Source: Citromicrobium sp.
Lineage (GTDB): Bacteria > Pseudomonadota > Alphaproteobacteria > Sphingomonadales > Sphingomonadaceae
Direction of reading: 5' to 3'
Length of the DNA: 47,130 bases
NCBI GenBank assembly: GCA_003248395.1
Contig: QFNA01000001.1
Location: 1-47,130 of the forward strand
The notes beneath the pieces are model-generated. The model searched no databases. It was not told the DNA's origin and worked only from the letters and a program-made list of their open reading frames with translations. Both the position numbers and the translations under genes were made by a program. Of this stretch, positions 16,801 through 25,412 are shown piece after piece (position 1 is the first letter of the stretch; each line of letters opens with the position of its first letter).

Positions 16801-18520
16801 GCGGCCGAAATGGCGGTTCTGGCTGCCGGTCATCGCGGCGAGCCTGGGTGCCTGCAGCGTCGCCGGAGAGCCGACCCCCGATATCCAGACGGCGCGAGAC
16901 CAGCTGGCCGCGGGCGATCCGCTGGCCGCGCAGATCACGCTCGACCGGGTGATGGACGAAGGCACACCGCGCAGCGAACTGGCCGCGCTGATGGGCGAGG
17001 CCGCGCTGGCGAACAACGACCTGGTGTCGGCGCGAGACTGGCTGGGCGAGGGCGCGTTTTCGCCCGCAACGCAGGTCCATGGTCTGCGAATGCTGGCAGC
17101 GCTCGAAATCCGGGAAGGCGATACGCAGGCGGCGACCGATGCTCTGGCGGCGGCGCTGGAAGCGGACCCGGACGATGCCGCGCTGTGGGTCGACATTGCC
17201 CGGTTCCGTTTCATGCTGGGGGCGCAGGCCCCCGCGATCGCGGCGGCGGAGCGTGCGCTGGAACAGGGCCCCGATCATGGACCGGCACTGCTTCTGTGGG
17301 GCCAGATCCTGCACGATCGCGAGGGCGAGGCGATAGCTGCGGACTGGCTCGCGCGAGCGTTGGAAAAGCGGCCTGCCGACCAGGACATCCGGCTGGAACT
17401 CGCCGCGATGCAGCTGGATGCGGGCGATGGCGATGCCGCGATCGCCACTCTGGACGGTGTAGAAGGCGACTATCGCGACGAGGCGCGTGCGAATTTGATC
17501 CGTGCCGTCCATGCGACCCGCGAGGGCGATTTGGTTGCCGCGCGCGACTGGCTGGGCCGCTATATGGCCGATGCGCGCGACACGGCGGCAGCATTGCTGT
17601 TGTCGGCGGTGCTGGACATGGCCGGCGGCAAGCATGACGGGGCGGCGCAGACGCTGGCCAATCTGGCCGATGCGCAGCCCGACAATCGGACCATCCAGGA
17701 ATTGCTGGCCTATGCGCTGGCGCGTGCAGGATCGGACGAGGAACTGGTCGAGCGGTACGGCGCGATTGCCGAGAGCCCCAACGGATCGCCCTATCTGCGC
17801 ATCCTCGTTGCGCGGTCGTACGAAACCCTCGACCAGCGCGAGGAGGCAGCAAGCCTGCTCGACAGCGATTCGGCGACGGCTTCGCCGCTGTCGATCATGG
17901 TGCCGGGCGAGAACAGCAGTGCGTCGGAATTCCGCGGCTCTATCCGCAGCGCGCTGCTGGCGGGCCGATATGAATTGGCCGTTGGCTATGGCGAGCGTTA
18001 TGTGCGCCGCTTCCCCAATTCGGCCGGGCCGCGCGGTTTCATGGGCGATGCCTTGCTGATGGCAGGCGAGAAGCGTGCGGCGCGCGCGAGCTATGCCGAG
18101 GCCGCCGCGATCCGCCACGACTGGCCGCTGGTCCTGCGCCGGATTGCCGCGCAGGACGAGCGCGAAGCGAGCCGCCAGCTGCTGCGCAGCTTCGTCGCGG
18201 CGAACCCTTCCGAAATGCAGGCCGCAGCGCTGCTGGCCGATGCCTATGCCGCAGTCGGCAACTGGCGCCTGGCGGCGCAATTGCTCGACCGGGCGATTGC
18301 CGGCGGCATGGGGCGGGTGCCGTGGGTGCTGGCCGCGCGGAGCCTGGCCGCCGGACAATTGGGCGACAGCGAGGCACAGTTGCAATTTGCGATTGCCGCG
18401 CACGACCTGAAGCCGATGAGCCCGCAGGCGACCGCCGCGCTGATCGCTGCGCTGCCGCCCGACGCGCTGGCCGAGCGGGCCGAACTGACCGCCAAGCTCG
18501 ATTCGATCAGCGGGAGCTAG
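16784..18520 (+). CDS. prsT: PEP-CTERM system TPR-repeat lipoprotein PrsT
   Basis: A 578-residue TPR protein. ATG at 16784 overlaps the prsR end by 17 nt and gives MTSRLERPKWRFWLPVIAAS followed by lipobox LGAC, so it is probably a lipoprotein on the periplasmic side. Most of the length is helical repeats rich in Ala, Asp and Leu, for example ALAAALEADPDDAALWVDIA and AIAAAERALEQGPDHGPALL. The repeat-rich lipoprotein directly behind prsK-prsR matches the PrsT family of PEP-CTERM loci, thought to work in exopolysaccharide export or in protein sorting; the precise role is not known. Confidence 0.85.
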   Translation: MTSRLERPKWRFWLPVIAASLGACSVAGEPTPDIQTARDQLAAGDPLAAQITLDRVMDEGTPRSELAALMGEAALANNDLVSARDWLGEGAFSPATQVHGLRMLAALEIREGDTQAATDALAAALEADPDDAALWVDIARFRFMLGAQAPAIAAAERALEQGPDHGPALLLWGQILHDREGEAIAADWLARALEKRPADQDIRLELAAMQLDAGDGDAAIATLDGVEGDYRDEARANLIRAVHATREGDLVAARDWLGRYMADARDTAAALLLSAVLDMAGGKHDGAAQTLANLADAQPDNRTIQELLAYALARAGSDEELVERYGAIAESPNGSPYLRILVARSYETLDQREEAASLLDSDSATASPLSIMVPGENSSASEFRGSIRSALLAGRYELAVGYGERYVRRFPNSAGPRGFMGDALLMAGEKRAARASYAEAAAIRHDWPLVLRRIAAQDEREASRQLLRSFVAANPSEMQAAALLADAYAAVGNWRLAAQLLDRAIAGGMGRVPWVLAARSLAAGQLGDSEAQLQFAIAAHDLKPMSPQATAALIAALPPDALAERAELTAKLDSISGS

Positions 18521-18552
18521 ACAGGCGTCGCCGGCGAAGGCACGGCGGGACC

Positions 18553-19554
18553 ATGGCAATGCGCACGCTGGCAAGAGACCCGATGATCCGGATGCTGGTG
18601 GTGGCGATGGCGCTGGCTGCCATCGTGCCGGTCACGGGCGCGTCGCGCGGATCGGCACAGATGGTGGTCAATGTCGCCATTTTCGTGCTGTTCCTGCTGA
18701 ACGGCATCCGCACCGCGCGCGGCGACGTGGCGGCGGGCATGAGGAACTGGCGGTTCCTGCTGCCGCTGGTGCTGTGGGTGTTCGGCGCGATGGCGCTGAT
18801 CGGGCTGGGCGCGTCGCTGCTGACCCAGCCGTTCCTGCCCGCGCTGCTTGCCGCCGGATTGCTCTATCTCGGCTGCCTGCCGTCGACGGTGCAGTCGGCC
18901 ACCTCCTATTCCTCGCTCGCCGGGGGCAATGTGGCGCTGTCGGTGATTGCCGCGGCGCTGCTCAACTTGCTCGGTGTGTTCGTTTCCGCGCCGATCTTCC
19001 TCGCGCTGGGCGGAAGCGGCGAGGGCGCGATCGGGAGCGACGCAGTGATGAAGATCGTGGTCATGCTGATCGTGCCCTTCGCGCTGGGACAGATCGTGCA
19101 GGGGCGGATGCGCGGACATGTGTTGCGCCACAGGCAGGGGATCGTGTGGCTCGACCGCGGCATCATCGCAGCCGCAGTCTATGTCGCGGTTTCCGGCGCG
19201 GTCGAGCAGGGCATCGGGTCGCGCGTCGCACCCGCAGGCTGGGGCGTGCTGGCGCTGGCGATAGCAGCCTTCCTCGCGCTGGCGCATGCCGGCAGCTGGC
19301 TGGCGAGCGGGTGGGCCGGGCTGACGTGGGCGGACCGGATCGCCTTCCTGTTTGCCGGATCGCAGAAATCGGCCGCCATCGGCGTGCCGCTGGCGACCAT
19401 CCTGTTCCCCGCCGAGGTCGCGGGATTCATCGTCGTGCCGCTGCTGCTCTATCATTTCGCGCAGCTGGTCGTGGCTGCGCCGTTGGCTAGTCGGCTGTCA
19501 GCTGCGCCTCTTCCGGATGACGGCGATTGTAGCGCACCGACCACCAGAAGCTGA
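18553..19554 (+). CDS. Bile acid:sodium symporter (BASS) family protein
   Basis: A 333-residue membrane protein with about nine to ten helices, ATG at 18553. Typical BASS stretches are present: LLYLGCLPSTVQSATSYSSL (about residues 103-122, the first crossover region with polar residues) and FAGSQKSAAIGVPLATILF (about 270-288, the second). The subgroup resembles the YfeH/ASBT-like bacterial proteins that move organic anions with sodium. The last 20 or so residues (LPDDGDCSAPTTRS) look unlike the family and overlap the 3' end of the convergent DUF475 gene by 68 nt. Confidence 0.87.
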   Translation: MAMRTLARDPMIRMLVVAMALAAIVPVTGASRGSAQMVVNVAIFVLFLLNGIRTARGDVAAGMRNWRFLLPLVLWVFGAMALIGLGASLLTQPFLPALLAAGLLYLGCLPSTVQSATSYSSLAGGNVALSVIAAALLNLLGVFVSAPIFLALGGSGEGAIGSDAVMKIVVMLIVPFALGQIVQGRMRGHVLRHRQGIVWLDRGIIAAAVYVAVSGAVEQGIGSRVAPAGWGVLALAIAAFLALAHAGSWLASGWAGLTWADRIAFLFAGSQKSAAIGVPLATILFPAEVAGFIVVPLLLYHFAQLVVAAPLASRLSAAPLPDDGDCSAPTTRS

Positions 19555-20554
19555 CCCCGATCAGGATCGCGCCGATTAGGCCGGTGATCGTTTCGGGAAT
19601 GTGGAACTTCGCCGACAGCAGCATGATCGCGCCGAGCACGATGATCGCCCAGAAGGCGCCGTGTTCGAGATAGCGATATTGCGACAGCGTGCCCTGTCGC
19701 ACGAGGTGGATCGTCATCGACCGCACGAACATGGCACCGACCGAAAGGCCGAGCGCGATGATGATCATGTTGTTCGACAGGGCGAAGGCGCCGATCACGC
19801 CGTCGAAGCTGAAGCTGGCGTCGAGCACCTCGAGATACATGAAGCCGCCGAGACCCGAGCGGACGATCTCTCCGGCAGCCTTCTTGCTCGCCTCGCGTTC
19901 CTCGATGATCGCGCCGAGCGCGTGGACCGCGATATAGGTGACGAGGCCGAGTATGGCGGCGGTGAGGAAGGTGATCGCATCGTCGGGAGCGAGCATGGTC
20001 GAGACGGCATAGACCAGCAGCAGGACGAGGCCGATCTCCACCGCGGGGACGTTGGAGAACTTGTTGATCGCGCGTTCGACCACGCCGATCCAGTGCACGT
20101 CCTTGTCGTGATCGAAGAAGAACGACAGGCCGACCATGGCGAGAAATGCGCCGCCGAAGCCGGCGATGCCGACATGTGCGCTCGAAACGATACGCTCGTA
20201 TTCCTCGGGATTGTTGAGAGAGAGCGATACCGCCTCGACCGGGCCGACGCCTGCGGCAATGGCGACGATGGCGATGGGAAAGACGATCCGCATGCCGAAG
20301 ACGGCGATGAGAATGCCGATGGTGAGGAAGCGTTGCTGCCACACCGGATCCATCTCGCGCAGCACGGTGGCGTTGACCACGGCATTGTCGAAGCTGAGCG
20401 ATATTTCGAGGATCGAAAGCACGATGACGATCCACAGGACCGACAGCATGCCGGTGAAGGTGCCGCTGATCGACCAGCCGTACCAGGCGCCGAGCACGAG
20501 GCAGACGGCAGTGAATGCGAGCGAAAACGCATAGAAGCGAAGCAGGGTAGCCAT
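19487..20554 (-). CDS. DUF475/TerC-like integral membrane protein
   Basis: A 355-residue inner-membrane protein with about nine helices. The TerC-fold signature appears twice: LEISLSFDNAVVNATVL (about residues 49-65) and YLEVLDASFSFDGVIGAFAL (about 226-245), each with acidic residues within the membrane. Relatives are linked to metal-ion export or tellurium resistance; the ion is not known here. ATG at 20554. Its 3' end overlaps that of the BASS gene. panB lies 21 nt upstream on the same strand, so the two may be cotranscribed. Confidence 0.87.
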   Translation of the reverse strand: MATLLRFYAFSLAFTAVCLVLGAWYGWSISGTFTGMLSVLWIVIVLSILEISLSFDNAVVNATVLREMDPVWQQRFLTIGILIAVFGMRIVFPIAIVAIAAGVGPVEAVSLSLNNPEEYERIVSSAHVGIAGFGGAFLAMVGLSFFFDHDKDVHWIGVVERAINKFSNVPAVEIGLVLLLVYAVSTMLAPDDAITFLTAAILGLVTYIAVHALGAIIEEREASKKAAGEIVRSGLGGFMYLEVLDASFSFDGVIGAFALSNNMIIIALGLSVGAMFVRSMTIHLVRQGTLSQYRYLEHGAFWAIIVLGAIMLLSAKFHIPETITGLIGAILIGVSFWWSVRYNRRHPEEAQLTAD

Positions 20555-20575
20555 GACGGGGTCCGGAAAAAGGGG

Positions 20576-21448
20576 TCAGCCCTTGGGCTGATAGGTCTGT
20601 TCGGCGGTGGGGAAGCTACGGGAACGCACTTCCTGCGCATATTGTGCCACGGTTTTTTCGATCGTTTCGGCGATGTTGTCGTATTTCTTTACGAAGCGGG
20701 GCACGCGTTCGAACATGCCGAGCATGTCGTCGGTGACGAGGACCTGGCCGTCGCATTGCGCCGAGGCGCCGATGCCGATGGTGGGGCAGGAGACGGCCGC
20801 GGTGGCGGCGATGGCGATCGGTTCGACCACGCCTTCGATCACGATGGCGAAGGCGCCCGCCTCGTCGAGCGCGCGGGCATCGCTGACGATCTTGTCCGCC
20901 TCCGCATCGCTGCGACCGCGGGCCATGTAGCCGCCGAGCACGTTGACCGCCTGCGGGGTGAGGCCGACATGGCCCATCACGGGAATGCCGCGCTGGTTGA
21001 GGAAGGCGACGGTCTCGGCCATCTGTGCGCCGCCTTCGAGCTTGACGGCCGCAGCGCCGCTTTCCTTGAGCAGGCGCGAGGCGCTGGCGAAGGCCTGTTC
21101 CTTCGAGGCCTCGTAGGACCCGAAGGGCATGTCGACCACCACCACCGCGTGATAGCTGCCACGTACGACGGCGGCGGCGTGGTTGGCCATCATGTCGAGC
21201 GTGACGGGCACGGTGGAGGGCAGGCCGTAGATCACCTGGCCGAGCGAATCCCCGACCAGCAGCAGGTCGCAATGCGCGTCGAGCAACTGCGCCTGGCGGG
21301 CGGTGTAGGCAGTGAGCATGACCAGCGGTTCTTCGACGGTGCCATCCTGCTTGTGCGCGCGGATCTTGGGCACGGTAAGCCGTTTCATCGGCTGCGGCGT
21401 CGGGTTGGCGCGGCTGGTCGAAGTGTCGAGCTGGAAGGTCGTGGACAT
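20576..21448 (-). CDS. panB: 3-methyl-2-oxobutanoate hydroxymethyltransferase
   Basis: A 290-residue PanB, first committed enzyme of pantothenate synthesis, transferring a hydroxymethyl group from methylene-tetrahydrofolate to 2-oxoisovalerate. Signatures: MLTAYTARQAQLLDAHCDLL then LVGDSLGQVIYG (metal Asp), VVDMPFGSYEAS, AAVKLEGGAQMA, IPVMGHVGLTPQ (catalytic Glu region is IVIEGV), and PTIGIGASAQCDGQVLVTDD. ATG at 21448; the first 20 residues are a short hydrophilic extension. Cotranscription with the downstream DUF475 gene is likely from the 21-nt gap. Confidence 0.95.
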   Translation of the reverse strand: MSTTFQLDTSTSRANPTPQPMKRLTVPKIRAHKQDGTVEEPLVMLTAYTARQAQLLDAHCDLLLVGDSLGQVIYGLPSTVPVTLDMMANHAAAVVRGSYHAVVVVDMPFGSYEASKEQAFASASRLLKESGAAAVKLEGGAQMAETVAFLNQRGIPVMGHVGLTPQAVNVLGGYMARGRSDAEADKIVSDARALDEAGAFAIVIEGVVEPIAIAATAAVSCPTIGIGASAQCDGQVLVTDDMLGMFERVPRFVKKYDNIAETIEKTVAQYAQEVRSRSFPTAEQTYQPKG

Positions 21449-21581
21449 GGCTGAGCCCTAGCAAGCTGCGCCCTTCAGGAAAAGCTAACCCTTGGCCTGA
21501 GGCCATTTTGCGTGTCTAAGGCGCCGCGAACGATAATTGCGCGGCCGGGCAATGGCCGCGATCCGGAGAGGGAAGACGACG

Positions 21582-23021
21582 ATGGTCGCCAACACCAAGA
21601 CAACCGGCGAAGGCTGGTCCTCGCGCACTGCATTCATCCTGGCTGCGATCGGCGCGGCGGTGGGGCTGGGCAATATCTGGCGGTTTCCGACGCTGGCGGG
21701 GGAAAGCGGCGGCGGGGCCTTCGTGATCGTCTATATCGCCTTCGTCTTCCTGCTCGGCCTGCCGCTGGTGATTTCGGAAGTGTTCATCGGCAAGGTCGGC
21801 CAGACCGATGCGCTCGGATCGATCCGGCGCGTGTCGGCGCAATCGAACGCCTCGCCGCGATGGGCCATTTTCGGCGGGATCGGCGCGCTCGCGGCATTCC
21901 TGATCGTCTCGTTCTATTCGGTGGTGGCCGGCTGGGTACTCTATTATGCGGGTGTGATGGGCCTCGATCTGATCCAGGCCATCGGCGAAGGAAACCCGTT
22001 CCGCGGCGCGCTGGCGGGCGAGAACCAGGAGCAGATCCAGCAGCGGCTGAGCGATATGTTCGCCAGCCCCGGATTGCTGCTGGCCATGCATTTCGCCTTC
22101 ATGGGCATGACGCTGTTTATCGTGGCGCGCGGCGTGAGTTCGGGGATCGAGAAAGCCGCGACATATCTGATGCCGCTGTTCTTCGTGCTGCTGGTCGGCC
22201 TGGTCATCTATGGCGCGATCGAAGGCGATATCGGCGAGGCGATGGCGTTCCTGTTCACGCCCGACTGGTCGAAGCTCAATCCGCAAGTGATCAACTCGGC
22301 GCTGGGGCAGGCGCTATTCTCGCTGTCGCTCGGCGTGGCGGGGCTGATCACCTACGGGTCCTATATCAAGGAAGGCAGCGGGCTGGGCCCGACATCGGCG
22401 ATGATCGCGCTGGCCGATACCAGCGTCGCACTGCTCGCAGGCCTGATGATCTTCCCGATCGTCTTTGCCGTCGGGCTCGATCCGGCTGCCGGACCGACGC
22501 TGGTGTTCCAGAGCCTGCCCTTTGCATTCCAGGCCATGCCGGCGGGTGCGCTGTTCGGGTTCCTGTTCTTCGTGCTTATCCTGGTCGCGGCGATCACCAG
22601 CTCGATCTCGCTGCTCGAGGTGCCCACGGCCTGGGGCGTTGGCGAACTGGGTTGGAGCAGGCCGATGTCTGCGCTGGTGTTCGGCGGCGGTGCCTTCCTG
22701 ATCGGGATTGCCTGCCTGCTCGGTTACAATGTCTGGTCGGACGTCCGCCCGCTGGGGTTCTGGTCGCTGTTCGAGAACACCGACATCCTCGACACGATCG
22801 ACGGATTTACCGGCAAGATCATGCTGCCGCTGGGCGCGTTGCTGACGTCGCTGTTCATCGGCTGGAAGGCCGACCGCAATCTGTTGCGGACCGCGACCGG
22901 CCTGTCGCCCGCGGCGTTCATGCTGTGGCGGTTCCTGATCGCATGGCTGTGCCCGATTGCCGTCGCCATCGTGCTGATCGCCGGAATTTTTCCGGGCATT
23001 CTGCCGAATGTGACGAATTAG
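21582..23021 (+). CDS. Sodium-dependent neurotransmitter-symporter family transporter
   Basis: A 479-residue NSS/SNF family transporter with about eleven to twelve helices. ATG at 21582 is preferred to one 45 nt upstream because GGAGAGGGAAG precedes it and the protein begins MVANTKTTGEGWSSRTAFIL. The hallmark helix-1 sequence AAIGAAVGLGNIWRFPTLAG (sodium and substrate site) is intact, followed by GAFVIVYIAFVFLLGLPLV, and helix 6 reads FSLSLGVAGLITYGSYIKEG. Family members take up amino acids; no residue here fixes the substrate. Confidence 0.92.
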   Translation: MVANTKTTGEGWSSRTAFILAAIGAAVGLGNIWRFPTLAGESGGGAFVIVYIAFVFLLGLPLVISEVFIGKVGQTDALGSIRRVSAQSNASPRWAIFGGIGALAAFLIVSFYSVVAGWVLYYAGVMGLDLIQAIGEGNPFRGALAGENQEQIQQRLSDMFASPGLLLAMHFAFMGMTLFIVARGVSSGIEKAATYLMPLFFVLLVGLVIYGAIEGDIGEAMAFLFTPDWSKLNPQVINSALGQALFSLSLGVAGLITYGSYIKEGSGLGPTSAMIALADTSVALLAGLMIFPIVFAVGLDPAAGPTLVFQSLPFAFQAMPAGALFGFLFFVLILVAAITSSISLLEVPTAWGVGELGWSRPMSALVFGGGAFLIGIACLLGYNVWSDVRPLGFWSLFENTDILDTIDGFTGKIMLPLGALLTSLFIGWKADRNLLRTATGLSPAAFMLWRFLIAWLCPIAVAIVLIAGIFPGILPNVTN

Positions 23022-23116
23022 ACTTTTCCGGCTGGAGCTTCGCGCGTAAATAGCGCGCTTCCGGCTGGCGGAGTGGGGGAGGTCCCGCGGCGGGCCGGCG
23101 GAGAGATTCGCCCTTT

Positions 23117-24697
23117 ATGATCCTCGACAGAGTTAAACCGCTCGACGCCATCCTGGCGACGGCGGAAAAGAAGTCGCTGCACCGCACGTTGGGCGGTTTC
23201 CAGCTCATGCTGTTCGGCATCGGTTGCATCATCGGCACGGGTATTTTCGTGCTTACGTCGGCAGGCGCGCAAAAGGCCGGACCGGGGTTGATGCTGGCCT
23301 TCATCATTGCCGGTGCGGTCTGCGTCGTTGCCGCGCTCTGCTATGCGGAGATCGCGGCGATGATCCCGGTCGCCGGATCGGCCTATACCTACAGCTATGC
23401 CACGATGGGCGAGTTTCTCGCCTGGACGGTCGGGTGGGCCCTGATCCTCGAATATGCCATCGCGGCCTCTGCCGTGTCGGTCGGCTGGTCGGGCTATTTC
23501 AGCGGGACCATCCTGGAGGAATTTCTCGGCATACAATTGCCGCAATGGCTGGCCGCCGGGCCGCTGGCGCTGGGCGGTGAGCCGGGCGGGCTGATCAACC
23601 TGCCCGCGCTGGTGATCGCGCTGCTGGTGACCTGGCTGCTGATGATCGGCACGAGCGAGAGCGCGCGGGTCAATGCCATCCTTGTCGCGATCAAGGTGAC
23701 CGCGCTGACGGCATTTATCGCGCTGACGCTGACGAGCCCGGAATTCGATGCGGGACGGTTCAATCCCTTCCTGCCCGCCGGCGTCTTCGGCGGATTCGGC
23801 AGCGGTGTCGGGGCGGTGGGCGCGGCGGCGACGATATTCTTCGCCTATGTCGGCTTCGATGCGGTTTCGACCGCAGCCGAGGAGACGAAGAATCCGCAAC
23901 GCAATGTGCCCATCGGCCTCGTCGGGTCGCTGCTGTTCTGCACTGTCTTCTACATCCTGGTGGCGGCGGGCGCGATCGGCACGATCGGCGGCCAGCCGAT
24001 CATGGGGCCGGGCGGCATCCCGTTCCCGGCCGGCTCGGAAGAACTGGCGCGCCAGTGCGCGATGCCGCAATATGCCGCATCGCTGGTCTGTTCGGACGAG
24101 GCGCTGGCGCATGTGCTGCGCCAGATCGGTTTTTCGGGCATCGGCAATATCCTCGGCATCGCGGCCTTCCTTGCACTGCCTTCGGTCATCCTCGTCCTGC
24201 TGTTCGCGCAGACGCGCATCTTCTTCGTGATGAGCCGCGACGGATTGCTGCCCGAGGCGCTGTCTAAGGTCCATCCGAAGTGGAAGACGCCTTATGTCGT
24301 GACGCTGGTGACGGGGGCGATCGTGGCGGTGGGTGCCGCCTTCTTCCCGGTTGGCCAACTGGCCGATATCGCCAATGCGGGAACGCTCTATGCCTTCCTG
24401 ATGGTGGCAGTGGCGGTCATGCTGCTGCGGCGCCGTGCGCCCGAGCGCAAGCGCGATTTCCGTACGCCGATGCTGTGGCTGGTCGGCCCGGCGACCATTT
24501 TCGGGTGCGCCTTCCTGTTCCTGAACCTGCCGTCGGCAGCGATGCTGGTGCTGCCGATCTGGACGGTGGTCGGCATGCTGATCTATTTCGGGTACAGCCG
24601 CCGCAACAGCCATCTGGGACGCGGCATCGTGGAAGTGGTCGACGAGGTCGCGGGCGAGCCGACCATGGTCCCGATCCATCCGCCAGCGGAGGATTGA
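23117..24697 (+). CDS. Amino acid permease (APC superfamily, CAT-like)
   Basis: A 526-residue permease with about twelve to thirteen helices. The first helix region reads LMLFGIGCIIGTGIFVLTSA (about residues 31-50), the APC substrate-binding GIGAGIF-type motif; later come YCEIAAM-like CYAEIAAMIPVAGSAYTYSY and the FAYVGFDAVSTAAEETKNPQ stretch, diagnostic of cationic-amino-acid-type transporters. A loop with three cysteines (about 300-335) is likely periplasmic. Start ATG at 23117. A strong hairpin terminator follows. Substrate unknown. Confidence 0.92.
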   Translation: MILDRVKPLDAILATAEKKSLHRTLGGFQLMLFGIGCIIGTGIFVLTSAGAQKAGPGLMLAFIIAGAVCVVAALCYAEIAAMIPVAGSAYTYSYATMGEFLAWTVGWALILEYAIAASAVSVGWSGYFSGTILEEFLGIQLPQWLAAGPLALGGEPGGLINLPALVIALLVTWLLMIGTSESARVNAILVAIKVTALTAFIALTLTSPEFDAGRFNPFLPAGVFGGFGSGVGAVGAAATIFFAYVGFDAVSTAAEETKNPQRNVPIGLVGSLLFCTVFYILVAAGAIGTIGGQPIMGPGGIPFPAGSEELARQCAMPQYAASLVCSDEALAHVLRQIGFSGIGNILGIAAFLALPSVILVLLFAQTRIFFVMSRDGLLPEALSKVHPKWKTPYVVTLVTGAIVAVGAAFFPVGQLADIANAGTLYAFLMVAVAVMLLRRRAPERKRDFRTPMLWLVGPATIFGCAFLFLNLPSAAMLVLPIWTVVGMLIYFGYSRRNSHLGRGIVEVVDEVAGEPTMVPIHPPAED

Positions 24698-24724
24698 CCG
24701 CAGCCAGCGGATCGACCGGATAAG

Positions 24725-24760
24725 AAAAAAGGGCCGCTCCCTGTCGGGGCGGCCCTTTCG
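24725..24760. terminator. Bidirectional intrinsic terminator
   Basis: The 10-nt arms at 24731-24740 and 24746-24755 pair with one G-U around a 5-nt loop; the hairpin is flanked by AAAAAA on the left and TTT on the right. It separates the convergent amino acid permease and PNPOx-like genes and can serve both. Confidence 0.88.
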
Positions 24761-24777
24761 ATTCCGGGACGAAGAAA

Positions 24778-25263
24778 TCAGATATCGACCGATTTCACGT
24801 GCTTTTTCTCGGCATCTTCGTGAACGTTCATGCCCAGCGCCATCTTGGCGACGTTGAGCAGGCTCATGTCGCCATCCCAGATTTCGGCATCGCCCAGATC
24901 CATGCGCAGGAACAGCAGGTCGGGATCGGTCTTGCCGCCATCGTACCAGGCCTCGACGAAATTGTTCCAGAACTGGTCGAAGCGTTCCTGGCTGGTTTCC
25001 TGCGAGAGCACGCCATCGAAGCGTGCGAACAGGTCATGCCCCTTGCTTTCGAAGGTGGCGGTTACCGGGCTGAGCGCGGCAAAGGCGCTCTTCGTGTGAG
25101 TGAAGAACCAGATCGTGCTGTTCGCGTCCTTGTCGAGCTGCGGGCTCATCGGGACGGCGGTCGAGCTGTCGCCGCTGCGCTGGAGGAAAAGGAAGGAGGA
25201 ATCGGCAAGCGCCTTCCAGAATTTCTTTTTCAGTTCGTCGGGATTGCCTTCTTGGTGTCTCAT
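24778..25263 (-). CDS. PNPOx-like flavin-binding general stress protein
   Basis: A 161-residue cytoplasmic protein of the pyridoxamine 5'-phosphate oxidase-like split-barrel fold, close to general stress protein 26. Features: KFWKALADSSFLFLQRSG, NSTIWFFTHTKSAFAAL (strand pattern at the flavin site), a DLFARFDG strand, and WNNFVEAWYDGGKTDPDLLF. Such proteins bind FMN, FAD or F420; the reaction is unknown. ATG at 25263 follows AAGGAACC. It is divergent from imuA, with the LexA-box promoter in the gap, so some co-control is possible but unproven. Confidence 0.82.
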   Translation of the reverse strand: MRHQEGNPDELKKKFWKALADSSFLFLQRSGDSSTAVPMSPQLDKDANSTIWFFTHTKSAFAALSPVTATFESKGHDLFARFDGVLSQETSQERFDQFWNNFVEAWYDGGKTDPDLLFLRMDLGDAEIWDGDMSLLNVAKMALGMNVHEDAEKKHVKSVDI

Positions 25264-25356
25264 GGGGGGTTCCTTCGTTTGCTTGTCTCTTCAATGAGCA
25301 AACCCGGTTTTCGGTCCCGCGAAATGGGCTTCGCGCAAACAAGGAGAATGCAGCGA

Positions 25357-25391
25357 TTGCGAATCGATCGGCATTGGAACATAATGGGAAC
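25357..25391 (+). promoter_or_regulatory. LexA-box promoter of imuA-imuB
   Basis: A perfect alphaproteobacterial LexA box GAAC-ATAATGG-GAAC lies at 25377-25391. A -35 TTGCGA (25357-25362) and a -10 CATAAT (25380-25385) are 17 nt apart, so the operator covers the -10 element. The imuA start is 21 nt further on. This predicts repression by LexA and induction by DNA damage. Confidence 0.88.
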
Positions 25392-25412
25392 AAACGAGTC
25401 GAATCCCGAACC

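Noticed and set aside
13970..18574. Very long open frames on the minus strand (457, 730 and 608 codons) opposite prsK, prsR and prsT
   Set aside because: They mirror GC-rich coding on the plus strand, show no domain sequence, are rich in Arg/Gln/His, and lie exactly under well-supported genes.
19601..21454. A 617-codon open frame on the plus strand across DUF475 and panB
   Set aside because: Low-complexity His/Asp/Glu/Gly sequence that is the antisense of two recognised genes; no ribosome site or family motif.
23018..24679. A 553-codon minus-strand open frame opposite the amino acid permease
   Set aside because: Arg/Gln/His-rich antisense of a membrane protein; no start signal and no domain.
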